Of a stretch of DNA of 64,000 nucleotides, positions 1 to 11,024 are shown one piece after another; within the stretch, counting starts at the first letter, position 1, and each line of letters begins with the position of its first letter. Under the pieces are notes generated by a model, which was given only the letters and a program-made list of their open reading frames with translations, made no database searches and was not told the DNA's origin. The position numbers and the translations under genes were made by a program. The stretch spans positions 1 to 64,000 of the forward strand of contig JAGFNQ010009534.1 in assembly GCA_024364735.1 (NCBI GenBank), read 5' to 3'. This stretch comes from Boesenbergia rotunda. Taxonomy: Eukaryota; Streptophyta; Magnoliopsida; Zingiberales; Zingiberaceae.

Positions 1-1137
1 AAGCTTCGACGATCCATATATGGACTAAAGCAAGCATCCAGGAGCTGGAACATCCATTTTGATGAGACAATCAAAGAGTTTGATTTCTCACAAAATCTTG
101 ACGAACCTTGTGTGTACATGAAGGTTAGTGGGAGTGCAGTCGTATTCCTAATGTTATATGTCGATGACATATTACTTATAGGAAACAATATATCAGTCTT
201 ACAGTCAGTTAAAATTTTGTTGTCCAAAACTTTCTCCATGAAAGACCTGGGAGAAGCAACCTACATCCTTGGGATTAGAATCTATAGAGATAGATCAAAA
301 CGGTTGCTTGGTCTTTCGCAGTCTACATATATAGACCGAGTGCTAAAAAGGTTTAGCATGTCGGAATCCAAGAAAGGTTACCTTCTCATCAGGCATGGGA
401 TCAACCTTTCAAAGTCTATGTGTCCGCACACAGAAGACGAGAGGATTTGCATGAATAAGATTCCTTATGCATCCGTGATAGGATCTATCATGTATGCTAT
501 GTTATGTACTAGGCCCGATGTATCGTATGCTCTGAGCGTCACAAGCAGATACCAGTCTGATCCAGGAATGGATCACTGGGTGGTTGTCAAGATAATCCTT
601 ATGTACTTAAGAAGAACTAAGGATGTGTTCCTAATATATGGAGAAGGAGATATGATAATACGTGGGTATACAGATGCCAGTTTCCAGACAGATAAGGATG
701 ACTCCAAATCTCAGTCCGGATACGTATTTATTTTGAATGGAGGCGCAATATGTTGGAAGAGTTCCAAATAAGACACAGTAGCGGATTCTACCACGGAAGC
801 GGAATATATTGCAGCTTCGGAAGCAGCAAAGGAAGCAGTCTGGATCAAGAAGTTTGTCTCAGAACTTGGTGTGGTTCCAACCATTGATGAAGCAGTGCCG
901 GTTTACTGCGACAACAATGGAGCTATTGCACAAGCAAAGGAACCAAGGTCTCATCAGCGATCCAAACATGTGCTTCGCCGCTATCATCTGATCAGAGAGA
1001 TTATAAGTAGGAATGATATACAAATTGAGAAAATTCCCACTGAAAGGAATTTAGCGAATCCTTTAACTAAGGCCTTGCCTCAAAGCAAGTTTGAGAGTCA
1101 TGTTAGAGCCTGTGGTATTGGATACCATAGCGATTGA
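1..1137 (+). pseudogene. Copia pol fragment: end of reverse transcriptase and RNase H (element D)
   Basis: The reading frame enters the window inside reverse transcriptase (YGLKQASRSWN), passes the catalytic YVDD box (YVDDILLIGN) near 160-190, and runs through RNase H with STTEAEYIAASEA, the YCDNNGAIAQ block and the C-terminal DPLTKALP-like motif (here NPLTKALPQ). One TAA at 769-771 interrupts the frame where relatives have a glutamine codon, and the frame resumes at once, so this is a decayed copy with a single visible stop. The stop at 1135-1137 is the natural end of pol, followed within 25 bases by a polypurine tract and an LTR. The RNase H sequence resembles Tork/Angela-type Copia elements from memory; lineage is inference. 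Gag, protease and integrase lie left of the window. Confidence 0.9.
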
Positions 1138-1146
1138 CATTAGGCC

Positions 1147-1155
1147 AAGTGGGAG
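1147..1155 (+). other. Polypurine tract of element D
   Basis: The purine run AAGTGGGAG ends three bases before the TGTTAG start of the LTR. This is the expected plus-strand primer site of a Copia element and it sets the LTR start. Confidence 0.8.
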
Positions 1156-1157
1156 TT

Positions 1158-3384
1158 TGTTAGTAATGTGAGAGAAGTGTCATAAGGCAATCGCCTTATG
1201 AATGTACTCATTTATTTTAATAAATGAATATTCACTATTTGAGTATACTTGTTTGTGTATTTGATTGAGATCTTAAACTCATTTACTGAATGTCCGTAAT
1301 ACAATTCACAGCATGAGAGAATTTGTGATGAATTCACAACTAGTGATTATCTCTACATGTGTAATTGTGAAGTATTGAAATTGTCCCTAGTCGATGAATT
1401 GATAAATACGGACACTATCAATTCTGTTGAGACTAGCATGGGTTATTCTCTAATCAGCTGATTCTCACTGGCTGGTGACATTGGGATGTCCAGAGATAAA
1501 CTTGAATGCTAGTTAAGGGAACTAGTTCATTGGAGTGACTGGCTGTAAAACTTCATATGGTAATCTACATATAGATATGTCAATGAAGTTCTTACTGCAG
1601 CTTAAGTGCGATGTTCCTTTGACTTGCGGTGTTCAAGTCATCTTGGTCATGGAGACTTATACTTTGACATCTTAAGCAAGCATCTCTAAGGAGGTGTGGA
1701 CCCAGGATGGTTGGGTATAAGCCGAAGTGCCCGAAGATGTTTGAACAGCCTACAAAGGATTCACCACTCCTTGCGAGGAGATGTGTACCCAAGGCCTATC
1801 GTCGGATTGTTACTCGAAGCCTCTGGCCAGAGCATCACATGTTCAGAGTATGAATCTCTCAGAAACATGAGAGTAACTAGAATCCGTAGGACGAGAAAAA
1901 TATTGCTTGGGCTAGGTGTGACGTAGTCAACCTAGTGGGGACGGACACAGATAGACCATGTCCTGAACCAAGTGGGTATAAGATGTTGAAGGGAATGGGG
2001 CACGATTCATTATAGCTGCTGAAGGGTTTCAGAATAATTTCTGAGGTCAACCGTTGATCTTTTGATTAATTGGGGATCATGATGTACTACTAGGTGTCAC
2101 TCATGATCGTTCTATAATTGGTTAATTATAGACGACCACATAAATCGAAAGCCTATTTAGTCACACGCACTGCGAGTAATCCGAGGGATTTAAAACGAGT
2201 TGAAAATTGAATTTTCCGATCAAGAGAGATAAGTCGAATCTGAATTTTTCAGAGACGCATCAGAAGCTTAAAATGGCTAAGTCTTTTGAAGGCTTATTGG
2301 ACGAATTAAATGAGTTTAATTCGTATGGTATAGGCTTGGGTTTGGCCGGCCAAAGAGGGTCCCCACCCTCTTTGTTCGGCTGGCCACATTAAAAGGGGAG
2401 AACCAAATTGTTTGGTTCAAATTATAAAATAAACCGAGCGTGGTTTGTTTTATAAAATTATGGATAATATATATAAATTTTTATAAACCGAAGTTTGGTT
2501 TATTATTTTCATGGAAATTAAAATAAACTTTGAATAGTTTATTTTATTTTATAAAATCAATTATGAATTGATTTTTCCATGATAAGAAAAATTTATATAA
2601 TAAATTTCTTGTGAAAATTTATTTCATAATAAAAAGGGAGACATGGTTGTTTTTATTATAAATTAAATTATGATAAAAACTTGGCATGATGGAATAATTC
2701 ATAGAAAAATTTATATGATAAATTTCTTATGAACATTTATTCCATAAAACAGAGACTTGGCGATTGAGAGGCTACTATATAAAGGAACCAAGGCAAGGCT
2801 TGGAGATTAATCTAAGAGATCAAGGAAACAAGCCCTCTCTCTCTCTCCTTCTCTCCCTCTCCCTCCTCTAGTGTCGCCGGCCCTAAAAGGGGGAACCCCT
2901 TTTGCCGTGAGCTTCAGCCACCACCAAGCAGCTGCCGAAGAAGAAGAAGAAGCGGGTGCAACTCCTTCCTTCCTCCCGGAATCTTGATTCCGTTCTTCAA
3001 TTGGAGGTTAGTCTTTCCATCTCTCTCTCTTGGTATTCTTGTCGTGCCTTTAGAGAATCTAGTAGTTCTTGTCGGCACGAAACTCGTGGCTTTGCGAAGT
3101 CATCCCGAAGAAAACTCGGCGTGGACGCGAATAGAGGCGGAGCTTCCAAGGGACGCTTACGGTTGCATCTCGTCCCTTCCTTCGAGTTACGCGAGGTACT
3201 AAGTAAATTAGTTTACTTTCTACAAAATTTTAAATGTATGATCATGTCTACACAATATAAGGTTGCATGCTTAGATGTGTGGTTAAATAATTTGTGAAAT
3301 TATTTATGCTAAACCTTCCACTGCACGTAATTAATTTTAAAATTACGAACCCGCATCCATGTCAACATGCACCCGGTCCCAACA
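1158..3384 (+). repeat. 3' LTR of Copia element D (2.2 kb)
   Basis: The LTR begins TGTTAG after the polypurine tract and ends CCCAACA. A second copy, clearly homologous along its whole length, is the solo LTR at 47450-49694, which confirms both ends. A TATA box (CTATATAAAGG, near 2774) is followed by a CT-rich stretch at about 2827-2865, typical of a plant transcription start region, so U3 occupies roughly the first 1.6 kb. Inside U3 at 1906-1972, CTTGG and CCAAG bracket a GGAC/GTCC pair, reminiscent of the R-U5 hairpin of the other families but longer and placed differently. Short translated frames within it are not credible genes. Confidence 0.92.
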
Positions 3385-4016
3385 CCTGGAAGGTCCAGGG
3401 CGCCCTGGTTAAGAGTTTTATCTGCTGCTGCTAGTTCGGCATGGAGATAAACATTGACTAAGCCCTGTGAGGTGCCCCATACATCACAGGCGCCCCAATG
3501 AAGACTATAATAGGGGCTTCGACCCCTCAACTCAAAACACTACTTCTGAAACCATTCTAAGCTTCCCAAGTGACAACAAAGCGCTAACGACGAAGCTCTG
3601 TGACCAAGAGGCTCCAGGAGGATGTGCGCGGCACTTCGGAGATCCAGATCGGCTGAGTCTTCAATTCTTGTTGTTCGGTTTGATTTACATTTCAGTACTT
3701 AAGTTATTTAACATTTGTGATTGTATATCTTGCACTGTAAGATGGGTTTCTCTGCCTCCGGAAAGTCTGGAAAGGAGACCATTAGTGGACGGGCGTTCCC
3801 GTGCTTAGGCCTTGGATGTACTGACCCTAGGGGGTCGGGAACTAAGTAAAATCCTGTGTGTAATTTGTGTCGTTCTTTACTTTACTGTTTTATTCTCCGT
3901 TGTGCTACTAACTATTTGATTAGAACGAATCTTGAATGTATACGAAAGACGATTTCCACGAAAGATTGTTACGGTCGACATTCACCCCCCCCCTCTATCG
4001 ACGGCACCGATCCTAC
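3385..4016 (+). repeat. 3' part of a family-B LTR, interrupted by element D
   Basis: This sequence matches, in opposite orientation, the LTRs of element E (34509-35971 and 42733-44198), and in the same orientation the LTR of K (57894-59833). It holds the promoter region (ACTATAATAGGGGCTTCGACCCC near 3503-3527), a CTTGG/CCTAAG-type hairpin at 3811-3846, and the LTR end with the cytosine run and GATCCTACA. Its 5' part should lie left of element D, outside the window. It stops abruptly at 4016 against an inverted LTR instead of a primer-binding site. Confidence 0.8.
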
Positions 4017-5280
4017 AGATAAAGGGGGGTGAATATCGATCGTAAAATTTTCGCATGATTAAGAGAAATTACGCAGCGGAAAACACAAAAACAATCGCTA
4101 ATAATCTTTCTTTTTACTTGGTTCGGAGTCGCAGTCGGCTCATACTCCAAGGCCCACGGTCCTTGACCGTTTACGATGGGCAATTCTATATTCGTAAAAA
4201 TGTTTACAAGTTAGAGTATAGAATATAGAATTGAAAATTAAATTACAACACTTTACGAAAATAAACTTTTACCGACAACCGGAGTGGTTGGAAGTTCGGA
4301 GCAGCGGGTCATCGTCGGTGCTTGAATCGCGAGTGCATAGCGTGTCGGAGCGTAGCGCTTGAACATAAGTGTTGAGAGCGAGATGTTCGAGTTGTTCTGA
4401 AGCCATGGGGGTGAACCCCTATTTATACTGGTCGCTGGGGCGCCTGTGTTGAAGGGGGCGCCTGACACGTGGCCTCTTCTGCGAGAACTCCAATCCGTAG
4501 ACTCGGCCAGCGCTTATCCCTTCAACTGGTGCCCCTAAGCTGACTGGGGTGCCTGTGTTAACACAGGAGCCTAGCTTGACTTGGTCTGAAGGCTTTCGTG
4601 GCAGTTTGCTTCGATGGCTTGGTTTGGCCTTGCACTGGGGCACATGTATCCACACAGGCGCCTAGCCCAGTGAGGCACCTCCTTCCAATGAGGGCCTGAG
4701 CTGCAAAAATACTATTCCTTCGTTTCCTGCAACCAGGGTTAGTTCCAAACACAAGAAGCAAATATACATGATATATTAAACATTATTTACAGCCTAAGCT
4801 GTCTTGGTTCTGACTTTGGGTCTCCTAAATGGAACCCTAGGTCGAACCGACGCCTAATGTTCCCTCCTACGGGGAATGCGTCCTCACCTACTCCTCTCGA
4901 GAGAATTTACCTTTTTGCCAACCGGCTCCTCCGGTTGGACTTTTGCCCAGCTTCAATCACCAGGTCTTCGGTGCCCAGTCCTCGACCAGGTCTTAGTGCC
5001 TAGCTTCACTCACCAGGTCTTCGGTGCCCAGTCCTCGACCAGGTCTTAGTGCTCAGCTTCACTCACCAAGTCTTATTGCCCAACCTTACGTCAGGACATA
5101 GTTGCCCAGCCCGCGGCTAGGACTTAGTGCCCAATTCAACGAACCAGGACTTAGTGCCTAGTGTACCTAGGACTTTCCTGCACACTTAATAAGATTGTTA
5201 GATCACAACCAAATCTTAACTTCTGAACCCTTTGCCATCATCAAAACATTGGTTTGACTTTGGTGCTTCCGGCACCAACA
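4017..5280 (-). repeat. Inverted family-A LTR at a rearranged junction
   Basis: Read on the minus strand this starts TGTTGGTGCC and runs through a typical family-A LTR: tandem hairpin array, palindromes around GGCGCC, promoter, and the CTTGG/CCAAG hairpin at 4117-4151. It resembles the 3' LTR of element A (12453-12936 plus 21386-22151) but is inverted relative to that element and visibly diverged from it. Its final bases are missing on the left, where it abuts a family-B LTR end without TG or a TSD. On the right it is followed by the last 41 bases of a directly oriented family-A LTR. Either the 5' LTR of element A was inverted or a separate LTR was joined in. Confidence 0.8.
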
Positions 5281-5335
5281 CGATATTCAACCCCCCTTAA
5301 TCGTTTCTATCCGATCCCACAAGTGGTATCAGAGC
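5281..5335 (+). repeat. Residual 5' LTR tail and primer-binding site of element A
   Basis: Bases 5281-5321 match the last 41 bases of the 3' LTR of element A (ending GATCCCACA at 22151). They are followed after two bases by TGGTATCAGAGC (5324-5335), the primer-binding site complementary to the 3' end of initiator methionine tRNA used by most plant Copia elements. Only this tail of the directly oriented 5' LTR remains. Confidence 0.85.
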
Positions 5336-5541
5336 AGGTGACTCAAACTTGGTGCAACCACCAGTTTGAGAATTTTTTTTTGGATTTTCAAATTTTAAAA
5401 TTTTTTTTCGCTCGTGTTTTTTCTCGTTAATCGAGGTTGGTGCAACACCACTCGATTTTTTTCGTTATTAATACTCTTCTCGCACTACTAATCCAAGACT
5501 CAGTCTTGGAACGAGTTTTTTTCTTTTCAGTTAAAAATTTA

Positions 5542-7212
5542 ATGGCCATGCAAGAGGGATACATCACCGCCAGATCCCCTCTTTTCAGTGGAGAAGATTT
5601 CTCATACTGGAAAAGTAGAATGGAAGTCCACCTGAAAACTCAGGTGGACATGTGGATCATTATCCAGTCTAGGCTGGAAATTCCTAAAATTGCACAAAGT
5701 GTGGTGCAACACTATACCAAGTGGGACGACCTACTAAAGAAGAAAATCGAGGTCAATGCAAAAGCGGCCCAAATGTTGCAGTGTGGTCTAACAAAAGAGG
5801 AGCTGAACCATGTAGGACCCTTTAGCAGCGCCAAGGAGCTCTGGAATAAGCTGATCGAGCTACATGAAGGCACATCCGACACCAGAATCAGCAAGAGAGA
5901 TCTGTTGCTCAACATACTCTATACAACAAAGATGCACGACGGCGAGATTGCCGCTCAACTCCACGCCAGAATCCAGGAGCTAATGAACGGGCTGCACATG
6001 ATAGGTCGCAAGGTTGAAAACCGTGACCTAATAAGGTATACTTTAAATTCATTTCCGAGAAACTCACTGTGGGCGTCTATGGTGGATGCCTACAAGGTTT
6101 CTAGGAATCTTTCAGAAATAAAATTAGATGAGTTATTTTCTGAGCTAGAACTGCATGAACAGACTAATGCTACTTTGGTCAAAAAAGGTATAGCTTTTGT
6201 TGCAGGTAAAACTCAAGGAAAGACTCCCAAGAAGAAGCCTCAACCAGCACCCAAGTCTGACTCAGACTCGGAGTCAGAAGACAGTGAAGGGGATCGACCC
6301 AAATTGGTCCGGCTAGCTCGCGATTACTACAAAGAACTTAAGTACCAAACGAACAAGAAAAAGTCAAGCCGAAGAAAGGAAGATCCAGCGGAACCTTCAA
6401 CGAGCTCGAAAAGTAAAAGTAACGTCACCTGCTACGAATGCAACCAGAAGGGACACTTCAAGTCAGAGTGCCCCAATCGAAAGGAAAACAAGAAGGCGCG
6501 GAGAAAGAAGGCTCTTCAAGCCACCTGGGATGAGTCATCTTCTGAAGAAGAAGAAGAAGTCTCACACGCAAACCTACTCGCCCTAACCGCCTCGGAAGAC
6601 GTCAACTCCAGATCAGAATCAGAACTAGACGAGGACGTCAATACCGGAAGACTCACAATCTCAGAGAACGGACAAATCACTGTAAGAGGTTATTCAGAAT
6701 ATAAGTTATCAAAATTAATTTCTTATCTGTCCCGTAACTTGGCGAAATCCAAAATCCAAGTTGAGTCCCTCTGACAGGAAGTAAAACGCCTGAAAGAGGA
6801 AGTCAACTCGAGGTCCTTGACCGAGCCAATTCAAGAAGGAAACTCAACTCAAGTTCAAAAGCTCGAGGAAGAGAATTCCTCCTTGAAAACTCAAGTCAAG
6901 GAGCTCAAAGTAGCCTTAGAACGGTTCACTTCGGGTTCCAAGGGTCTTGAAATGATCCTTGGAAAGCAGAAGTCCGTTCTTAACCGATCCAGATTAGGTT
7001 ATCAAACTAAGTCGAGACAACGATCATATTACTCTGTATTGAACCAACCTAGAACCCGAGTCCAAGCATGGGTCCCTAAGTTGTGTTTAACTAAACAAGT
7101 TGGACCAAACCAGTATTGGATCCCCAAGGACAAGATTCACATCTTGCCTAATCCTTATCGAGGCTATAGTCCAAGGGGATCCAATATAAAGACCATATTT
7201 ATAACTAGATAA
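5542..7212 (+). pseudogene. gag: Copia gag of element A, one stop codon
   Basis: Encodes the capsid/nucleocapsid polyprotein that packages element RNA. I chose the ATG of MAMQEG because the same start is used in elements H and L. The N-terminal half is the gag polypeptide domain of Copia elements (FSGEDFSYWKSRM, then LTKEELN, GPF and SAKELW, LIELHEGTSDTRISKRDLL). An acidic serine-rich stretch follows, and a CCHC zinc knuckle (CYECNQKGHFKSEC) lies at residues 297-310. The C-terminal part is coiled-coil-like. A TGA at 6772-6774 (codon 411) stands where the copies in C and L have CGA, a CpG transition; the frame then continues to the stop at 7212. Full length would be about 556 codons. Confidence 0.9.
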
Positions 7213-7899
7213 TTGTCTTAATATTACTTGCTTGCTTGGTTGTTTATTTCCTTTTTGCAATTTTATTATGCTTAGACTTTAAAACTGGTTAGATTAAGAA
7301 CGAAAGGTTAAATTGAAATTTGAACAACCTAGTATTAGGTGGAGATGAGATGATAGTATGTTAGGGAAGCCCTTCTAATAAGGTCAAGTATATTTTACTT
7401 GGTCTGTTTAGTCTGGTGGAACTAGCCGAAACTACCGATCCAAAACCTAAACTAGTTAGACCAAAATTTTTTAAGAAGTAATTTGAAAATGAAATTTAAA
7501 TAAAAGGCTTTGTCAAGGAAAGAGTTGTTGCTCCAATAAGGCTACGGCCAAAGAATGCCTCTGTGCCTCGCCAAGACCTGGAAGCCAATTTTTGAGACTC
7601 AAATTCAAATTACTATTTGTCAAATTTGAATCTAACACAAATTTCAATCAATCATAAATTCAACATATTTTTCAAAATCAATAAACTTGACTTTATAATT
7701 GTTTTTCCAAAATTAATTCAATATTTTCAAAATTAACCATTTTTTAAATTTAAAATATTGTTTGAAACCTGTCTCACCAAACCCATAAGACTAACATGTT
7801 TGATAACACTAGATTGGGTGAGACAAACAAGGCTGTGAAATTCAATTTAGGCTACCCTTACTTCTAATGGATCCAAATCAATAAATACTTTATGTGTAG
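7213..7899 (+). other. Conserved non-coding spacer between gag and pol (element A)
   Basis: No long frame crosses this stretch, yet several blocks are shared with the corresponding regions of C (17540-18195, minus) and E (40408-41000, minus): one around 7325-7450, one at about 7505-7592, and a hairpin block at 7770-7825. The 7505-7592 block is open in one frame in A and E, but C has a one-base length change, which argues against coding. The spacer ends TGTGTAG just before the pol frame, which could be a 3' splice site; the intron idea is inference. Confidence 0.7.
7770..7825 (+). other. Hairpin in the gag-pol spacer
   Basis: Arms TGTCTCACC (7770-7778) and GGTGAGACA (7817-7825) are perfect complements around a 38-base loop. 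Equivalent hairpins occur in the spacers of C (17607-17660) and E (40588-40654) and again in the 3' UTRs of A, C and F. The arms change between copies (GTCTCAC/GTGAGAC here, ATCTCAC/GTGAGAT in E) while pairing is kept. Confidence 0.65.
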
Positions 7900-10800
7900 G
7901 AACATAAATATTTGGACCAATGGATGTTCGATAGCGGATGCTCCAGACACATGACTGGAGATAAATTAAAATTCACCAAAATCAAGTTCAAGAACCTAGG
8001 CTCAGTAGCATTTGGCAACAATGCTACACTCAAAGTAATTGGGTCAGATAACATTGAACTTAAATCTGATTTCATTATTAAGAAAGTACTCTTGGTTGAA
8101 AATTTTAAGTTCAATTTGCTTAGTATTAGTCAACTCTGCGATACTGGTTACGTAGTTACCTTCACCAACTCTGACTGCCTTATTAGAAACCTCCAAGACT
8201 CAAAAACAATGCTTAAGGGTACTAGGAAAAATAATGTTTACACTATTAATCTATCCTTAGTACCAAAATACTTTCTGACGCAATTAGAAGAATCTAACCT
8301 TTGTCATAGGAGATTAGGTCACACTCACACCAAATTGATTTCGAAAATTACCCAACTTGGTTTAATTAAAGGTGTACCTAAAATCAAGAATTTTGAAAAT
8401 ACTATTTGTAACTCATGTAAACAAGGTAAACAAACTAAGTCAACTCATAAACCAACTCAATCAGACTTAACCCAAACCACACTTGAGCTCCTACACCTTG
8501 ACCTATTTGATTCACATAGAGCCAAGTCACTAAGCGGGAATCAGTACTACTTAGTGATTATCAACGATTACTCTAGGTTTACCTGGTTAGGTTCCTGAAA
8601 ACTAAAGATGAAACCTTGAATTTATTTATTGACTTATGCAAAATAATTAAAAATCAAAATGATACTAAAATTAAAAGACTTAGGAGTGATCACGGGAGAG
8701 AATTTGAAAATCAAATGTTTGAATAATTCTACAAGATTAATGGGTATATTTATGAGTTTTCCTGTCCTAGAACCCTCCAACAAAATAGGATAGCGGAGAG
8801 AAAAAATAGAACCCTTCAGGAAGCCGCTAGAACAATGCTTAATGAATATAACCTAGCTAACCAATTTTGGGCAGAAGTGGTAAGTACGGCATGTTATATT
8901 CAAAATAGGGTCCTAATTAATAAAAGGCACAATAAAACCCCTTATGAACTATATTATCATAGATTGCCTAACCTACACTAGCTAAGGGTCTTTGGGTGCA
9001 AAGTTCATATCTTGAACACTAATGACTACCTAGGTAAGTTTCAATCTAAGTCAACCCCAGGGATCTTCTTAGGATATTCAACAACTAGCAGAGCCTATAG
9101 GGTTTATAATAAACAAACCCATAAAATTGAAGAAACCACTAATTTAATTGTTGATGAAGAAGTTAAACCAAAAGATAATCAAAATTTGAACCAATCAAAT
9201 CTTGATCAAGAAAACAGTGAACCAATAATTGAATCATCAATTGAACCATTGATTGAACCACTAAATGAACTAACATTTGAACCAACTACTGAGGTATCAA
9301 CTGAACCAACCCAAGTAGTTGAACCAAACACTGAACCAAATCGTCCAGCTGGACCTGAGGCTGAACCTAGTTCTAGAAGGACAAAGAATCCCAGTCTCAA
9401 TCATCCTTATGAACAAATTATGGGTGATCCAACCTTAGGAGTCAGAACTAGGTCTTCCTATAGAAATCTTAATCGGATAGCACTCATTTCAAAAACTAAA
9501 CCTAAGACTATAGAGGAAGCCTTACCTGACCCTGATTGGATCATAGCTATGTAAGAGGAGTTAGCCCAATTTGAAAGAAACCAAGTCTGGGAATTAGTAC
9601 CTAAACCTGAGGGAAAATCCATTATAGACACTAAGTGGGTTTTTAGGAACAAATTAAATGATCAAGGGGAGATTGTGAGAAATAAAGTCCGCTTAGTAGC
9701 TAAAGGATTCAGTCAGGTTGAAGGGTTAGACTATGATGAATCCTATTCCCCAGTAGCCAGACTTGAATCAATTAGAATGTTGTTAGCCTTTGCAGCCCAT
9801 AAAGGGTTTAAGCTATATCAAATGGATGTCAAGTCTGCTTTTCTAAATGGGTTTATCAAAGAAGAAGTGTATGTAGGGCAACCCCCAGGATTTGAGGACT
9901 TAGAAAAACCAGAATATGTTTTTAAACTTAGAAAAGCACTTTATGGGTTGAAACAAGCACCTAGGGCATGGTATCAACGATTATCAACCTATCTAATTTC
10001 TAAGGATTTTAACCAAGGTTAAATTGACTCCACCCTCTTTGTTAAAACCTTAGAAAAAGATATTTTTATTGAACAAATATATGTTGATGATATAATATTT
10101 GGATCCACCAACTCTAATTTTCTAAAAGAATTTGTAAAAATCATGGAAAGTGAATTTGAAATGAGCTTGATGGATGAGCTCCACTTTTTCTTAGAGTTAC
10201 AAATTAAACAAACTAGAAATGGCAATTATGTTCACTAATCCAAATATGCCAAAGAGTTAATAAAGAAATTCAAAATGGATAATTCTAAAAGCTTAAGTAC
10301 CCCTATGGCTACTAATGTCAAAATTGATAATGACCCTGAGGGTAAACTTATAGATCTAAAGTTATACCGAAGCATGATTGATAGCTTACTCTACTTAACT
10401 GCTAGTAGACCTGATATCTTATTTTCTATAGGAATGTGTGCTAGATACCAAACTTGTGCTAAGGAATCCCACTTAGCAACCCTAAAAAGAATACTAAGGT
10501 ACATTAAGGGTACCCTAAATGTAGGGATTTGGTATCCTAGAACTTCCACTTTTGAATTATCAGAATATTCAGACTCTAATTATGTTGGGTGTAAGTTAGA
10601 TAGAAAGAGTACGAGTGGAAGTTGTCAATTATTAGGACATAGTCTAGTCAGCTGGTGTAGTAGAAAGCAACACTGCGTAGCCTTATCCACAACCGAAGCA
10701 GAATATGTTGCCCTAGGAGAGTGTGTGGCACAACTTTTATGGATGATGCACACTCCTAAAGATTTCCAGCTTAACTACAACCAAACCCAAGTTTTTATTG

Positions 10801-11024
10801 ATAATATTAGTTCAATCAATTTGACTATGAACCCAATTCAACACTCCCAAACAAAACATATAGAAGTTAAACATCATTTTGTAAGGGATCATGTAGCCAG
10901 GGGCGAAATAGTACTTAAGCATGTGGACTCAAAATCCAATTTAGCTAACATTTTCACCAAACCCTTACCTGAATCTGAGTTTAGCTCATTAAGAAGGCAG
11001 TTAGGGTTGTATTTAGTAGAATAG
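7900..11024 (+). pseudogene. pol: Copia pol of element A: protease, integrase, RT, RNase H
   Basis: Domains in order: protease with DSGCSRHMTGD (about 7924-7960); integrase zinc-binding region with CHRRLGH and CNSCKQGK (about 8300-8440); integrase core with LDLFDSHRAKSLSGNQYY and DHGREFEN (8490-8900); a variable Glu/Pro-rich linker (9150-9450); RT with QMDVKSAFLNG and YVDDIIFGS (9570-10260); RNase H with STTEAEYVALGE and IDNISSINLT (10560-10930). The frame opens right after a TAG. A one-base loss near 8584 shifts the frame, and in-frame stops lie near 8725, 8980, 9553, 10020 and 10237. Copia order (integrase before RT) is clear. Domain content makes this the only plausible local source of RT in the window, although now inactive. 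Confidence 0.92.

Noticed and set aside
1158..3384. Small frames (60-116 residues) in the D LTR and its solo copy
   Set aside because: Coordinates and frames are not conserved between the two LTR copies.
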